Shown here piece by piece: positions 36,261-44,957 of a stretch of DNA of 64,000 nucleotides (its first letter is position 1; each line of letters opens with the position of its first letter). Below the pieces are notes generated by a model, which was not told where the DNA came from, ran no database searches, and saw nothing but the letters and a program-made list of their open reading frames with translations. Origin of the DNA: Paenibacillus sp. FSL R7-0345 (GTDB lineage: Bacteria > Bacillota > Bacilli > Paenibacillales > Paenibacillaceae); assembly GCF_038595055.1 (NCBI RefSeq), contig NZ_CP152002.1, forward strand, positions 3,516,501 through 3,580,500, given 5' to 3'. The position numbers were made by a program, and so were the translations under genes.

Positions 36261-37323
36261 ATAATTCATTCTCATGGTTAAGTGTAAGTGAACCTCCATG
36301 CAGTTCGGCAATGTTCCTGGCGATGGAAAGGCCAAGTCCGGCCCCGGTCTGGATGCCTTCGCTGCTTCGGGAGTGATCGACCTTGTAAAAGCGTTCAAAT
36401 AATTTATTTTGTTGCTCCTTGCTTAGAGGTATTCCGTGGTTCTCAACCTCAATTGTAACCTGCTTATGATCAGTTAGCATCCGGACGAAGATGGCTCCCG
36501 GTTTAAAGGAGTATTTTAGAGCGTTCATTAGCAGGTTATCTATTGCTCTGGCAATTTTGTCACTGTCCGCAATGGTATACACCGGGAAGCTGCCAATTTC
36601 ATTGATGATATGAAGCTGATTTTCATAAGCAATCGGTTCAAATTCAAACAGCAATTGCTTCAAAAGCTGGTAGAGGTCAATCTGGTATGCATTTAGATGG
36701 GTATCCGCCGAGCTAAGCCTGGTATATTCAAAAAGGTCCTCAAGGAGTTTTTTGAGGTGCGCAGCTTTATTGTAGGTGTTTTGCACAAAACGGTCGTATT
36801 CTTCCTGATCTTGAAAGGAATTGGATCTTAAAAGCTCAATATATCCGATAATGCTGGTCAGTGGAGTACGCAGGTCATGTGAAATACCGGTGATTAATTC
36901 CATCTTTGATTGCTCGGCTTCCCGTTCTTTTGCAATTTGCTGCTCCAGACGCTCCGTCATCTGATTGATATTAAAGGCGACCCGCCCGAGCTCATCCTGC
37001 CGCTCTACGGGGACGCGGTAGCTCAGATCTCCTTCGGTAATGATTTGAAGCCCGCGTTCCAGTGTCATGAGATCTTTGACGATGCGGCGTGTTGACATCA
37101 GGAAAGTAAAGATAAATACGATTATAAAAAAAGGCGTTATAAAATAGGGAAATGCCTTTTTCAGCCAATCCATGCCTGTCCCTACCTGGAAAACGAAGTA
37201 GATCAGTACATTATTCATCGTCACAGCAAGAATTAAACTAAGCAGCATGCTAAGCAGAATATTACCCTGAATCTTTTGCTTTCTCTTGGATTGATTTGTT
37301 GATCTAATCAATTTTATAGCCAA
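36223..37323 (-). CDS. Sensor histidine kinase (VanS-like)
   Basis: 366 residues. Two membrane segments (about 22-46 and 59-76) enclose only a very short outer loop, as in intramembrane-sensing kinases. HAMP-like (about 78-130), HisKA with His in GISHDLRTPLTS (about residue 149) and HATPase domains follow, with NLLMNALKYS near 268 and GAGLGLSIARNIAELHGG near 330. It is the last gene of the DedA-methyltransferase-regulator operon and overlaps the response-regulator gene by 20 bp. The short loop suggests it senses a membrane-associated signal. Confidence 0.93.
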   Translation of the reverse strand: MAIKLIRSTNQSKRKQKIQGNILLSMLLSLILAVTMNNVLIYFVFQVGTGMDWLKKAFPYFITPFFIIVFIFTFLMSTRRIVKDLMTLERGLQIITEGDLSYRVPVERQDELGRVAFNINQMTERLEQQIAKEREAEQSKMELITGISHDLRTPLTSIIGYIELLRSNSFQDQEEYDRFVQNTYNKAAHLKKLLEDLFEYTRLSSADTHLNAYQIDLYQLLKQLLFEFEPIAYENQLHIINEIGSFPVYTIADSDKIARAIDNLLMNALKYSFKPGAIFVRMLTDHKQVTIEVENHGIPLSKEQQNKLFERFYKVDHSRSSEGIQTGAGLGLSIARNIAELHGGSLTLNHENELFTFQLKLPLKPA

Positions 37324-37984
37324 CTCCCCAAACCGTTTTAATATACTGAGGACTCCGGGGATTATCTTCTAATTTCTCCCGCAGGTTGCGGATATGGACC
37401 ATCACGGTGTTATCAGAGAAACCGAAGGGTTCTTTCCAGACTTTTTCATAAATATGCTCTGAACTGAATACCTGTCCAGGATAGCTGGCCAGCAGCACCA
37501 GAATCCCAAACTCCAGAGGTGTCAGCACAATATCTTGTTCTTTTATCTTTGCTGAATGCTTACTTTTATCAATCACAAGATCTTTAATCAGGATAAGGGA
37601 AGGATTCTCCGCTTTTCCCAGTAAGGTTTGCCGCCTCATTTGGGCTTTAACACGTGCCAGCAATTCTAATGGGTTAAACGGTTTGGTCATATAGTCATCT
37701 GCTCCGGTGGTAAGGCCGGTAATCTTATCAATATCTTCTTCTTTTGCAGATAACATGATAATGGGCGTATCAGAGATTTCTCTGATTTTCAGGCAGGCGC
37801 TAATGCCGTCCATCCGGGGCATCATGACATCGAGGATGACCAGCTGAACAGGAGAAGCTTGGAGAACTTGTAAGGCTTCCTCACCGTCAGACGCTTCAAC
37901 GACATGGTACCCTTCATTCCGTAAATAGACATGTATGATATCCCGGATCTCGGATTCGTCATCAACAACAAGGATAGTATTCAT
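37304..37984 (-). CDS. OmpR/PhoB-family response regulator (VanR-like)
   Basis: 226 residues. The receiver domain has the acidic pair Asp8-Asp9, the phosphorylation site Asp52 in VILDVMMPRMDG and Lys near 102 in MLSAKEED. The winged-helix domain (about 130-225) ends in VKTVWGVGYKID. It works with the kinase encoded immediately downstream. Eleven-bp direct repeats at 39178-39196, just upstream of the DedA promoter, are a likely binding site, so the operon would regulate itself. Confidence 0.95.
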   Translation of the reverse strand: MNTILVVDDESEIRDIIHVYLRNEGYHVVEASDGEEALQVLQASPVQLVILDVMMPRMDGISACLKIREISDTPIIMLSAKEEDIDKITGLTTGADDYMTKPFNPLELLARVKAQMRRQTLLGKAENPSLILIKDLVIDKSKHSAKIKEQDIVLTPLEFGILVLLASYPGQVFSSEHIYEKVWKEPFGFSDNTVMVHIRNLREKLEDNPRSPQYIKTVWGVGYKID

Positions 37985-38036
37985 CTGCAGTTGCCCTCTC
38001 TTTATTGAAGTTGGTGCTTATTATACAGCAAACCGT

Positions 38037-38588
38037 TTACTTTTTCCGGCAGACATACACAAACGCAGGTGGCAGATTCAAAGGCACAAGCTGAATATTT
38101 TCAATAATAAAATGTTCGGAGAGCTGCTTCTTCATTTGAAGAGAGTACTGGAAGGCAATAAACATCCCGCCCGGCTTGAGCGCATGGACAATCTGGTCTA
38201 ATAAAGCATCTCTTAGTTCACGTTCAAAGTTAAAGAAGGGCAGTCCGCTGAATATACAATCCAGATAGATAACGTTTTTTTGATTAATGGTATCTACTAA
38301 CCGGGTTGCATTAGAGTGGCATGAGAACCCGGGATAATTTAACCGCAGCTTTCTTCGCATGACATGATCCATTTCAAATAAAAAGACATTTGCATCCCGT
38401 TTCACATTGGATTGAATGTAACGGGTGATCGGACCTGTTCCCGCGCCCAGCTCTGCAACAGCCTTAATATGATCCCATTCAACCTGGTTAACCATCTTCT
38501 TCGCCAGAAAACGGGAGCTCGGCGCCACACTTCCCACATTCTTCGGACTTTTCATAAACCTCTGCAAGAACAACAAATGCTGATTCAA
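38037..38588 (-). CDS. Phospholipid N-methyltransferase-like protein
   Basis: 183 residues related to PmtA-type and rRNA-dimethylase-like SAM methyltransferases. The opening FLQRFMKSPKNVGSVAPSSR is characteristic of the bacterial phospholipid N-methyltransferase group, and the SAM motif is AVAELGAGTGPITRYI near residue 44, with LFEMD near 70. In other bacteria such enzymes methylate phosphatidylethanolamine stepwise to phosphatidylcholine. It lies between DedA and the two-component genes on the same strand, 52 bp before the regulator, pointing to membrane-lipid modification. The exact product cannot be read from sequence. Confidence 0.8.
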   Translation of the reverse strand: MNQHLLFLQRFMKSPKNVGSVAPSSRFLAKKMVNQVEWDHIKAVAELGAGTGPITRYIQSNVKRDANVFLFEMDHVMRRKLRLNYPGFSCHSNATRLVDTINQKNVIYLDCIFSGLPFFNFERELRDALLDQIVHALKPGGMFIAFQYSLQMKKQLSEHFIIENIQLVPLNLPPAFVYVCRKK

Positions 38589-38613
38589 TCAGTATTCCCC
38601 CTATATATGAACC

Positions 38614-39093
38614 TTAAAATGTGTTGAAAAAAGTTAAAAGCTGATGACCGAAACCCGTACCTGCTGCGAAAAAGGTTAATGTCCAAACTACAGCGCAGGA
38701 GTAGGAAATAAGCATAAACTTCCTGATAGATCCTCTGTTGAATCCGATCAGGAAGGGGAGAAAGTATCTCACCACAGGTATGAAAATACCGATACACATT
38801 GCCCAGTCGCCACGCTGGCTTAAGATTTTTTCAGCTTTTTGAAAATTGCGGTTGTGCTGGAACTTATGCTTTAAGCGTTGTCCGAATATTCTTCCTGCAA
38901 AATGAAACAGGGTAATAGCCGTCAATAGCCCGGACAGAATGGATATATAAGTCATCCCGATATTTAAAACACCACTGCGGCTCAGAATAGCGCCAGTAAC
39001 CACTGTGATTTCGTTAGGAATGGGCACACCAAAGGGTCCAAGCGACAAAGCCACATAAAAAAACAAATAACCGTACTGGTCGATTAATGACAA
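38614..39093 (-). CDS. DedA-family (VTT domain) membrane protein
   Basis: A 159-aa, short DedA protein with about four membrane segments and two re-entrant regions. The family signature is seen in GPFGVPIPNEIT near residue 19 and in RYFLPFLIGFNRGSIRKF near residue 107, with the arginine and proline-glycine pattern of the VTT fold. DedA proteins carry undecaprenyl phosphate or aminophospholipids across the membrane. It is the first gene of a four-gene operon with a phospholipid N-methyltransferase-like gene and a two-component system. Confidence 0.87.
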   Translation of the reverse strand: MSLIDQYGYLFFYVALSLGPFGVPIPNEITVVTGAILSRSGVLNIGMTYISILSGLLTAITLFHFAGRIFGQRLKHKFQHNRNFQKAEKILSQRGDWAMCIGIFIPVVRYFLPFLIGFNRGSIRKFMLISYSCAVVWTLTFFAAGTGFGHQLLTFFNTF

Positions 39094-39141
39094 AAGTGTG
39101 CTGCTGATGACCTGCCACCCTTTCTCTTTGCTGATGCAGTC

Positions 39142-39196
39142 ATCTTAATGAAAAGAACTGAAGAATTTACGGGGAGAATTCTGAAGAAATTCTGAA
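39142..39196 (-). promoter_or_regulatory. DedA operon promoter with 11-bp direct repeats for a response regulator
   Basis: On the minus strand TTCAGAAT occurs twice exactly 11 bp apart (plus-strand positions 39178-39185 and 39189-39196), the spacing used by OmpR/PhoB-family dimers. A weak -35 (GTAAAT, 39165-39170) and a -10 TAAGAT (39142-39147) with a 17-bp spacer follow, a typical layout for an activated promoter. Confidence 0.65.
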
Positions 39197-39247
39197 GGTT
39201 CTACTTTTATGTTGAACTATCGTGTTACAATCGAGAGAAATATTAAT

Positions 39248-39259
39248 TGTACCGGTACA
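39248..39259. promoter_or_regulatory. Perfect 12-bp palindrome just upstream of the MocR gene
   Basis: TGTACCGGTACA lies immediately before the ribosome binding site of the MocR gene and is a likely autoregulatory operator. Confidence 0.5.
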
Positions 39260-39277
39260 GTCAAGGAGGATTTCTTT

Positions 39278-40672
39278 TTGAAAAAATTTGAGGTCATCGC
39301 CCGGTCGCTGGAAGAATGGATACAGGAGCAGGCGGCGCTGCGCAATCAGCACAGCTGGAACGGAAAAGGAATCAAGCTTCCGGCAGTCCGGGTTCTTGCT
39401 AACCAATATCAATGCAGCATCAGCACGGTATTGCGGGCTTATGAATGGCTGGAGCAGCGGCATCTTGTCTATTCCGTTCCTCAGTCCGGCTATTATGCAA
39501 TGCCTGACGGAGGACTGCCGGAGGAAGCGCAGTGGGAAGGCCCGCTCGATTTTGCTTCGGCAGCACCTGATCCGCGTGTATTTCCATATGCGGATTTCCG
39601 GCATTGTGTGGATCAGGCAATGAAACAGAAGCAATCCGAGCTGTTTCTCTACGGTACCGACCGTGGCTTGCCTTCTTTGATCGAATTGTTGAGGAAACAG
39701 TTTGCGGATTATCAGGTGTTCACACAGAAGGAGCAGCTGTTTATCACGTCCGGCGTACAGCAGGCGCTTGCTGTGCTGGCGCTGATGCATTTTCCGAACG
39801 GTAATCAGCAGGTCCTGCTCGAGCTCCCCGGCTATCACAATATGCCTCCGCTGCTGAAGGGGCTTAATGTGCCTTTTACCGGAGTGAACAGAACAATAGA
39901 CGGGCTGGATTGGGAGGGGCTGGAGCGGAGCTTCAGGGAGGACGATATCAAATTCTTCTATGTAATGCCGCGCTTTCATAATCCGCTGGGGACTTCCCTG
40001 TCTGCTCATGACAAGAAGCGGCTGATACAGCTCGCCTGTAAATATGATGTTTATCTTGTGGAGGATGATTATCTCGCCGATCTGGAAAGCGATTCGAGAC
40101 AGGACCCGTTATGGTCGGCGGATACGGAGGGACGGGTCATTTATCTGAAAAGCTATTCCAAAATCCTCTTCCCCGGGCTGCGCCTCGGCGTCGCTGTATT
40201 GCCGCATTCACTGGTACCGTTGTTTGGAGCGCACAAGCGCATGCTGGACATCGACACCTCGCTGTTATCGCAGGCTGCACTTGAAATCTACATCCGGAGC
40301 GGCATGTTCGCCCATCACGGTAAGGTAATCCGGGGCAGATACGCTGAACGTATGCGCAGAGTACACGGCCAATTGGATGCATTTGCTGACTTTACTCCGT
40401 TCGCACGCGCACCGCTTACCGGAGGTGAACACACGGTCTTGCCGTTGCCTGACCGCATTCCTGTGAGCGTGCTGTTATTACGGCTCAAGAAACGCGGTAT
40501 ACTTGCGGATTCCACCGGGCGGTATTATCCGCAAGGTTATCCCGTACCGGATAAAATGCTGCGGCTTAACATATCTAATGTGCCAAGCCTGCGGGTCGCT
40601 GAGGGTATGAATATCATCCGGGAGGAGATTAGTAAGCTGGATATTGGAAGAGACAGCGCGGTACATACCTGA
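39278..40672 (+). CDS. MocR-type regulator: GntR helix-turn-helix fused to a class I aminotransferase fold
   Basis: TTG 39278 follows AAGGAGG at 39263-39269 with eight bases between; no ATG is nearby, and the frame is open to 39209. The protein has 464 residues. The N-terminal winged helix (about 5-75) contains KLPAVRVLANQYQCSISTVL; the rest is an aspartate-aminotransferase fold with the PLP lysine in YLKSYSKILFPGLRLG near residue 295. MocR proteins such as PdxR and GabR bind PLP and control vitamin B6, GABA or D-alanine genes. No such gene is adjacent, so the target is unknown. Confidence 0.9.
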   Translation: MKKFEVIARSLEEWIQEQAALRNQHSWNGKGIKLPAVRVLANQYQCSISTVLRAYEWLEQRHLVYSVPQSGYYAMPDGGLPEEAQWEGPLDFASAAPDPRVFPYADFRHCVDQAMKQKQSELFLYGTDRGLPSLIELLRKQFADYQVFTQKEQLFITSGVQQALAVLALMHFPNGNQQVLLELPGYHNMPPLLKGLNVPFTGVNRTIDGLDWEGLERSFREDDIKFFYVMPRFHNPLGTSLSAHDKKRLIQLACKYDVYLVEDDYLADLESDSRQDPLWSADTEGRVIYLKSYSKILFPGLRLGVAVLPHSLVPLFGAHKRMLDIDTSLLSQAALEIYIRSGMFAHHGKVIRGRYAERMRRVHGQLDAFADFTPFARAPLTGGEHTVLPLPDRIPVSVLLLRLKKRGILADSTGRYYPQGYPVPDKMLRLNISNVPSLRVAEGMNIIREEISKLDIGRDSAVHT

Positions 40673-40750
40673 GCACAGGATAATTGAATAAGCACATTCC
40701 GGCAGTTGACTCCAGAGTCAGCCGGGAACAGAATACTTACAACCAACAGC

Positions 40751-40792
40751 AACCAGTCCGTTAGGGAGCATTTCCTGACTTGACTGGTTTTT
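40751..40792 (+). terminator. Terminator after the MocR gene
   Basis: AACCAGTC pairs with GACTGGTT around an inner AGGGA/TTCCT hairpin, followed by a T run. Confidence 0.7.
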
Positions 40793-40994
40793 GGTATTCG
40801 GATGTTATCATAAGACAATTGTCCTAATACAATAGTCATATCCTGTTTCAAAAACCTTAAAATTTGGTACATTATAATAAGGTTCTCAATAGCTTAGATG
40901 ATTTAGAACAGGACAAAGTACCTATTATTGCTTGGAATTGTATAGCATACATAATTTACTTATTAAAACTACTAGTGATCGCGGGGGAATTTAA
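40793..40994 (+). other. Intergenic region upstream of the PAS chemoreceptor gene
   Basis: The sequence is AT-rich and holds no ORF. It must carry the promoter of the downstream gene; I see no hexamer pair clear enough to name. Confidence 0.5.
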
Positions 40995-41930
40995 ATGTCT
41001 TTATTAGCCTTGGAGAAAAAAGATCTTATTTCAGATGAAATGATTACCGATGAGCTGGTGCTGAGGTCGATGGAAAATAATCTTGCCATCATTCGCTTTG
41101 GTCTGGACCGGAGGGTAAGGTATGTGAACGATGTTTTTGCCCGCACGATGGGGTATGAGGCGGAAGAAATGCTGGGAATGCACCATCAGCAGCTTTGCTT
41201 CGGCGAATTTGTTAACAGCCGGGAATATGAATTATTTTGGCACAGTATGCTTAATGGTTTGTGCTTTCAGAACAAGATTGAACGCAAGGCTAAAGACGGA
41301 AGCACTGTTTGGCTTGAAGCTACCTATATGCCTATCTATGATGAGGCTAATCAGAAGGTGCTGGGGGTTTCAAAGATTGCTACAAATATTACGAACCGGC
41401 AAAACAATATCTCGTCAGTAGTTCATGAGCTAAAAGCCATGTCTCACACCCTGAATGAACATTCTACTGTCGGTATAGAGCGAAGCCGTGAATTGATGTC
41501 CAGCATTACATACATATCTGAAGTGTCTGCACATAATAGCGCAACGTTGAGTCATTTGCAGGAAAAGGCCAGTTCCATCCAGGGGGTGGTCAGAACAATC
41601 CGGGAGATTGCGTCCCAGACACAACTGCTTGCGCTAAATGCTGCGATTGAAGCTGCACATGCAGGCGAGTACGGGCGCGGGTTTGATGTAGTAGCCAAGG
41701 AAGTAAGGAAGCTGTCTGATCGGGTTGCAAATTCTATTAATGAGATCCGGGAAAGTGTAGACGGGATCACCAAAGAGATCCGGAACATTTCGAATGGGAC
41801 GCAGAAGGTTGAATTAAACCTTAAGCAAAGCCAGCAGCAGATTGAGACCGCGATGAAGGATTTTACGGCTATATCTGCTTCTGCCCAATTGCTTGACGCC
41901 AAAGCGCGGCATGTAACGGAAATTGTATAA
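40995..41930 (+). CDS. Soluble PAS-domain methyl-accepting chemotaxis-type signalling protein
   Basis: 311 residues without membrane segments. A PAS domain (about 25-135) has [19 protein letters not shown] and the PAC end [20 protein letters not shown]. The C-terminal half is an MCP signalling coiled coil with the conserved hairpin tip [20 protein letters not shown] then [17 protein letters not shown] near residue 220. It would bind CheA and CheW and signal from the cytoplasm, possibly sensing redox or a small ligand through PAS. The coiled coil is shorter than in full-length receptors. GGGGGAA precedes the ATG, and the gene is a single unit. Confidence 0.92.
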   Translation: MSLLALEKKDLISDEMITDELVLRSMENNLAIIRFGLDRRVRYVNDVFARTMGYEAEEMLGMHHQQLCFGEFVNSREYELFWHSMLNGLCFQNKIERKAKDGSTVWLEATYMPIYDEANQKVLGVSKIATNITNRQNNISSVVHELKAMSHTLNEHSTVGIERSRELMSSITYISEVSAHNSATLSHLQEKASSIQGVVRTIREIASQTQLLALNAAIEAAHAGEYGRGFDVVAKEVRKLSDRVANSINEIRESVDGITKEIRNISNGTQKVELNLKQSQQQIETAMKDFTAISASAQLLDAKARHVTEIV

Positions 41931-41951
41931 AAGCTAGCCTAATAATAATTT

Positions 41952-41988
41952 AAAGAGAATCCGCTCCTGTAGCGGATTCTCTTTATGT
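41952..41988 (+). terminator. Terminator after the PAS-MCP gene
   Basis: A perfect 14-bp stem (41952-41965 with 41971-41984) with loop CCTGT; the T tract is short. Confidence 0.8.
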
Positions 41989-42012
41989 TCACGGACTTAA
42001 TTTATATTTTAA

Positions 42013-42041
42013 TTGACATTAATTTAATTTTTAAATAGTAT
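42013..42041 (+). promoter_or_regulatory. Sigma-A promoter of the YhgE/Pip-like gene
   Basis: Consensus TTGACA (42013-42018), 17-bp spacer, TAGTAT (42036-42041). The spacer is pure A/T apart from a few bases. Confidence 0.78.
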
Positions 42042-42139
42042 TAAACGGGCGTTTGATTAGAACAACTGTTTGGTCTACAAGATGTTCGTTTAAATTAACC
42101 TGCAAAAAAAGAATGAATACATATTGGAGGATTTATTTT

Positions 42140-43279
42140 ATGAAGCAAGCTTTACAATCGCTCTTTAAGAAACCGCCGGTCATAATCGGTATTGTGACTG
42201 CGCTGATGTTTCAGGTTATTTTTAGTGTGATCTGGATGACTGCCTATTCAGGTGTCAATGACCGCACAAACAAGCTCACGATTGCTATTGTTAATGAAGA
42301 CGGTGAACAATCTCAAAAAGTTGTAGATGCTCTGGTACAATCAATTCCTTTTCAAACAGTAGCAGATTTGAATAACAGTGAAGCCATAGATAAGTTGGAA
42401 CATCATGAAGTGCATATGGTGCTCGAAATTCCTGCAGGTTTTAATGATTTGCTGCAGACCGCAGGTTCCACTGCACAGATTAATTACACCCTTAATGAAG
42501 CTAATCCGGTTACGATTAAAAGTATTATGCAAGGTGTTTCCCAAAGTGTAACAAATACCCTTAACAGTCAGGCGTCTGCACAAGGCATTCAGGCTGTATT
42601 AACTGCTTCCGGCATGCCTGCCGATCAGGCAGGTGCAACTACAGAGACTATAACTTCCCGTGTTGAAAGCTCGCTCATATCGCTCAACCAGGTTAACGGG
42701 ATGAATAACCAGATGGTACCTATGATGATGGTACTGGCTTCATACGTTGGCGCTATGATTATGGGGATGAATGTACAGGGTGCAATTGGCATGCTGACTG
42801 GACTTTACTCACGTCTTACGCTGTTTGGAGCCAGATTTATTATTAATATCGGATCTGCACTGGTCGTATCGCTGGTCGGCTCCTCATTGATTGTTGCTTT
42901 AGGCGGACAGTTTGAACAAGGCTTTATCGCTTTCTGGATGTTCCAGGCCTTATTCCTGTGTACGTTTATGTTCTTCTCACAATTCTTCCTGATTTTATTG
43001 GGACCAGCCGGAAGTCTGCTGAATATTATTGCCCTTTCTTTACAGCTCGTATCTTCGGGTGCAATGGTTCCGCGCGAGTTGTTGAACGGATTCTATAGCG
43101 GCCTGGGGCAATACTTGCCTGCCACTTATGCAGTAAAAGGTATTCTAAGTGTCCAGCTTGGCGGACCAGGCGTTCTGCAAGCTTCCATGGTTCTGGTTAT
43201 TATATTCGTTATTGTCCTGTCGTTGTCCATTCTGGTAACTCTACTCAAGAAGGCAGCTGCACCAGTAACACAAATGTAG
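42140..43279 (+). CDS. YhgE/Pip-like (ABC-2 superfamily) membrane protein
   Basis: ATG 42140 follows TTGGAGGATT and gives 379 residues; the upstream open frame from 42053 has no site. One N-terminal membrane segment (about 17-38) is followed by a soluble outer domain (about 45-200; ANLTIAIVNEDGE-like start seen as KLTIAIVNEDGEQ) and then five C-terminal segments (about 200-370). This is the layout of the phage-infection-protein/YhgE and DUF3533 group, whose members are linked to export of virulence factors or to phage receptor function. No other secretion gene is nearby. Confidence 0.85.
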   Translation: MKQALQSLFKKPPVIIGIVTALMFQVIFSVIWMTAYSGVNDRTNKLTIAIVNEDGEQSQKVVDALVQSIPFQTVADLNNSEAIDKLEHHEVHMVLEIPAGFNDLLQTAGSTAQINYTLNEANPVTIKSIMQGVSQSVTNTLNSQASAQGIQAVLTASGMPADQAGATTETITSRVESSLISLNQVNGMNNQMVPMMMVLASYVGAMIMGMNVQGAIGMLTGLYSRLTLFGARFIINIGSALVVSLVGSSLIVALGGQFEQGFIAFWMFQALFLCTFMFFSQFFLILLGPAGSLLNIIALSLQLVSSGAMVPRELLNGFYSGLGQYLPATYAVKGILSVQLGGPGVLQASMVLVIIFVIVLSLSILVTLLKKAAAPVTQM

Positions 43280-43287
43280 ATTTCAGA

Positions 43288-43318
43288 GCTGCATGGCAAT
43301 TGCTATGCGGCTTTTTTG
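43288..43318 (+). terminator. Terminator after the YhgE/Pip-like gene
   Basis: GCTGCATGGC pairs with GCTATGCGGC (two G-T pairs) over AATT, then CTTTTTTG. Confidence 0.8.
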
Positions 43319-43350
43319 TTGCTCTTAAAGGTGATTTCTGTGCAGCCGAT

Positions 43351-43380
43351 TTGATCATTTGCCGGATTGTAATCTACAAT
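43351..43380 (+). promoter_or_regulatory. Promoter of the sensor-kinase gene with inverted repeat over the -10
   Basis: TTGATC (43351-43356) and TACAAT (43375-43380) with an 18-bp spacer. ATTGTA-ATC-TACAAT (43366-43380) is a perfect inverted repeat overlapping the -10, so a repressor could bind here. Confidence 0.55.
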
Positions 43381-43418
43381 GATCCTATACCATAGGTTGA
43401 AAGGGATGTCGCTAAAAT

Positions 43419-44795
43419 ATGATTAGATCTTTATATATACGGGTCGTTTTGATCTTTCTGGCCTCTGTAATCGGGGGCACACTGATTTCCTTTTTACTGG
43501 CAACCTGGATTTTTGAGGATAAGCTGAATGAGAATCTGCAAATTCCGATGATTTATTTCGGACAGGATATCGCACGTATTTACGGGACCTTTCCTTTAGA
43601 TGAAGCAAACGATTACGTAAGCAAAATGAGCCAGCTCGAAATGTATAACCTCCGCTTTTTTAATGAAACCGGCCAGTTTCAGACTTTTGGGGAGCTTAAC
43701 GGATTTAAACCGGCTGTGGTTACTGAAGAACATTGGAGCAGGGTATTGGATGGTGAAACGGTTCAGGTGAACCGCGGTGTAGTCAGCACTACGCTTGTCG
43801 GACTGCCCTTTACAATGGATGGGGAGAGAAAAGCTATGTTCATAGAACCTATATCGCCTACCTCCAACACCCTGGCCATACAATTTCTGCTGAATTTCTC
43901 AATCTATACGCTGGTAACAGGCAGTCTGGTGATTCTGGTTGCCACCAAGTTCCTCGTGAATCCGATTAAAAAGCTGACTGATGCAACCAGGCATATCGCA
44001 GGCGGAAATTTCAACATCAGGCTTAACATTAAACAAAAGGGTGAGCTGGGCACACTGGCTCAAAGCTTTGAAGAGATGACGCATGATTTGCAGCAGGTTG
44101 AACAGATGCGGCGGGATTTTGTATCCAACGTGTCTCACGAAGTCCAGTCACCGCTCACCTCCATTACCGGATATGCCAAAGCCCTTAAACAGATGAACAT
44201 TCCTGATCAAGAACGGGACCGTTATCTTAATATTATTATCTCTGAGGCCGAGCGCATGTCCAAAATGAGCGACAGCCTCCTGAAGCTGAGCATGCTTGAG
44301 TCACAATCGCAGCAGCTGCAGTTCAGCACCTTCAGTCTGGATGAGCAGATCAGGCGGGTCATTGTAGCGCTTCAGCCGCAATGGTCAGCACGCAGCATCA
44401 GCTTTGAGCTCCAATTAAAGTCAATACGGATTGAAGCAGATCATGATCTGCTGAACCAGGTCTGGACCAATATCCTCGGTAACAGCATCAAATTCTCAGG
44501 TGAAGGTTCTGTAGTTACTGTCAGTATCCGGCAGGATAGCAGAAATGTCAGCATCCGGGTTACTGACAAGGGAATCGGGATATCTCCGGAAGACCAGCGG
44601 CGCATTTTCGAAAGGTTTTTTAAGGCTGACCGTTCTCACAGCCGCCAGAATGGCGGTAGCGGCATGGGATTAGCGATTGTCAAGCAGATTGTAATGCTGC
44701 ATTCCGGCGATATACGGGCAGAAAGCGAGCCTGGCAGCGGCACCAGCATCATCGTCACCCTGCCGATCAAGCCTTCGGCAGAACATGATCGTTAA
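43419..44795 (+). CDS. Sensor histidine kinase without an adjacent response regulator
   Basis: 458 residues. A membrane segment (about 8-30), an outer sensor domain (about 31-155), a second segment (about 158-182) and HAMP (about 183-235) precede HisKA with His240 in NVSHEVQSPLTSITGYAKAL, then HATPase (WTNILGNSIKFSG near 348, GSGMGLAIVKQIVMLHSG near 410). Kinases of this kind are normally encoded just after their regulator, but the 139 bp upstream hold only a terminator and a promoter. The tandem hydrolase genes downstream have a regulator-type repeat in their promoter and may be its targets. Confidence 0.93.
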   Translation: MIRSLYIRVVLIFLASVIGGTLISFLLATWIFEDKLNENLQIPMIYFGQDIARIYGTFPLDEANDYVSKMSQLEMYNLRFFNETGQFQTFGELNGFKPAVVTEEHWSRVLDGETVQVNRGVVSTTLVGLPFTMDGERKAMFIEPISPTSNTLAIQFLLNFSIYTLVTGSLVILVATKFLVNPIKKLTDATRHIAGGNFNIRLNIKQKGELGTLAQSFEEMTHDLQQVEQMRRDFVSNVSHEVQSPLTSITGYAKALKQMNIPDQERDRYLNIIISEAERMSKMSDSLLKLSMLESQSQQLQFSTFSLDEQIRRVIVALQPQWSARSISFELQLKSIRIEADHDLLNQVWTNILGNSIKFSGEGSVVTVSIRQDSRNVSIRVTDKGIGISPEDQRRIFERFFKADRSHSRQNGGSGMGLAIVKQIVMLHSGDIRAESEPGSGTSIIVTLPIKPSAEHDR

Positions 44796-44814
44796 GCTAA
44801 ACTTAGTTCGGTAC

Positions 44815-44851
44815 AGGGGTGTGCATCTATAGATGTAACGCCTCTTTTTTT
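44815..44851 (+). terminator. Terminator after the sensor kinase
   Basis: GGGGTGTGCATC and GATGTAACGCCTC pair imperfectly over TATA, followed by eight T residues. Confidence 0.7.
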
Positions 44852-44857
44852 TGCCTG

Positions 44858-44918
44858 TTCATACTGCGTTCATATTCCCGTCATGGTGTGGACATATTGC
44901 CTGATTACACTTTAGATA
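44858..44918 (+). promoter_or_regulatory. Triple 11-bp direct repeat and promoter of the tandem hydrolase operon
   Basis: TTCAT (44858), TTCAT (44869) and GTCAT (44880) are spaced by exactly 11 bp, one helical turn, as in OmpR/PhoB-family sites. They end five bases before a -35 TGGACA (44889-44894); a -10 TAGATA (44913-44918) follows after 18 bp. Confidence 0.65.
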
Positions 44919-44957
44919 TGCCGCATAGCGGCTCTACAGATTAAGGAATAGGAGAAG

